Assembly (NCBI RefSeq): GCF_910592395.1
Contig: NC_088314.1
Coordinates: forward strand, 2,606,001-2,666,000
Direction of reading: 5' to 3'
DNA length: 60,000 nt
Source: Lineus longissimus
Lineage: Eukaryota; Nemertea; Pilidiophora; Heteronemertea; Lineidae
Part shown: positions 59,873 through 60,000 of the stretch, piece by piece
Layout: every line of letters starts with the position of its first letter
How positions within the stretch are numbered: the stretch's first letter is position 1
Made by a program: the position numbers and the translations under genes
The notes under the pieces: generated by a model
Seen by the model: the letters and a program-made list of their open reading frames with translations, nothing else
Told to the model about the DNA's origin: nothing
Databases searched by the model: none

Positions 59873-60000
59873 CATTAGTTCAAAATTCTGAAAATTTTTA
59901 AGGTCCAAACATTTTTGGGACTGATGATGTTCCTTCATTTTGAGCAGAAACAAAAAAAGTGAAAAAAATATTTGGAGTTAAATTTTTTTTCATCTTTCAG
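59873..60000 (+). repeat. Dispersed repeat copy running off the window end
   Basis: It is in the opposite orientation to the copy at 18322-18450 and highly similar. It ends here with CATCTTTCAG, the complement of the CTGAAAGATG seen at 18323 and 18471. Its abrupt beginning follows TTAGTTCAAAATTCTGAAAA. Confidence 0.75.

Overview
This is nuclear DNA from an intron-rich animal. It reads as a non-insect bilaterian invertebrate (marine spiralian or invertebrate deuterostome), but the sequence alone does not settle the phylum. Base composition is AT-leaning. Genes are broken into short exons with GT..AG introns. Non-coding sequence is full of minisatellites, small transposon relics and retroelement tails. 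There are no bacterial operons, rRNA genes or CRISPR arrays. Most open frames in the window are chance ORFs in introns.

Region 1 (1-13410, + strand) is the 3' half of an ERC gene (ELKS/RAB6-interacting/CAST family, related to Bruchpilot), a coiled-coil scaffold of the presynaptic active zone and of constitutive secretion. Twelve consecutive coiled-coil exons can be placed exactly with compatible phases; together they give 597 codons. The gene then forks as in vertebrate ERC1. One exon gives the RIM-binding C-terminus ending GIWA. The other path uses two exons encoding a terminal helical region like the FIP-RBD end of ERC1. The 5' half lies outside the window. A 405-bp intron of this gene is almost wholly a minisatellite carrying 18 exact copies of the splice-donor motif GTGAGT. 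A larger intron holds a four-copy 36-bp repeat and a 143-bp mariner-type MITE.

Region 2 (13410-15722) is the ERC/second-gene interval. It holds a higher-order minisatellite (13.5-14.16 kb) and the presumed upstream region of the next gene.

Region 3 (15723-60000, + strand) is the 5' end of a second gene. A 61-nt signal-peptide exon ends in phase 1 and is followed by a putative 41-kb intron. A 59-nt exon at 56964-57022 then completes the codon and encodes a Cys-Cys...Cys...Cys motif like the first cysteine-knot repeat of RECK, the GPI-anchored, Kazal-containing inhibitor of metalloproteases and Wnt7 co-receptor component. The RECK assignment is an inference from about 20 residues. Further exons should lie beyond the window.

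The 41-kb intron contains a foldback MITE (17.5-17.9 kb), a poly-C tract beside a dispersed repeat that recurs at 34.0 kb and at the window end, a tRNA-Arg-like SINE relic, a LINE 3' end with hairpin and ATT tail, two segmental duplications, and two further minisatellites (43 kb and 45 kb). One GC-rich minus-strand stretch at 20.3 kb looks exon-like but is unassigned.
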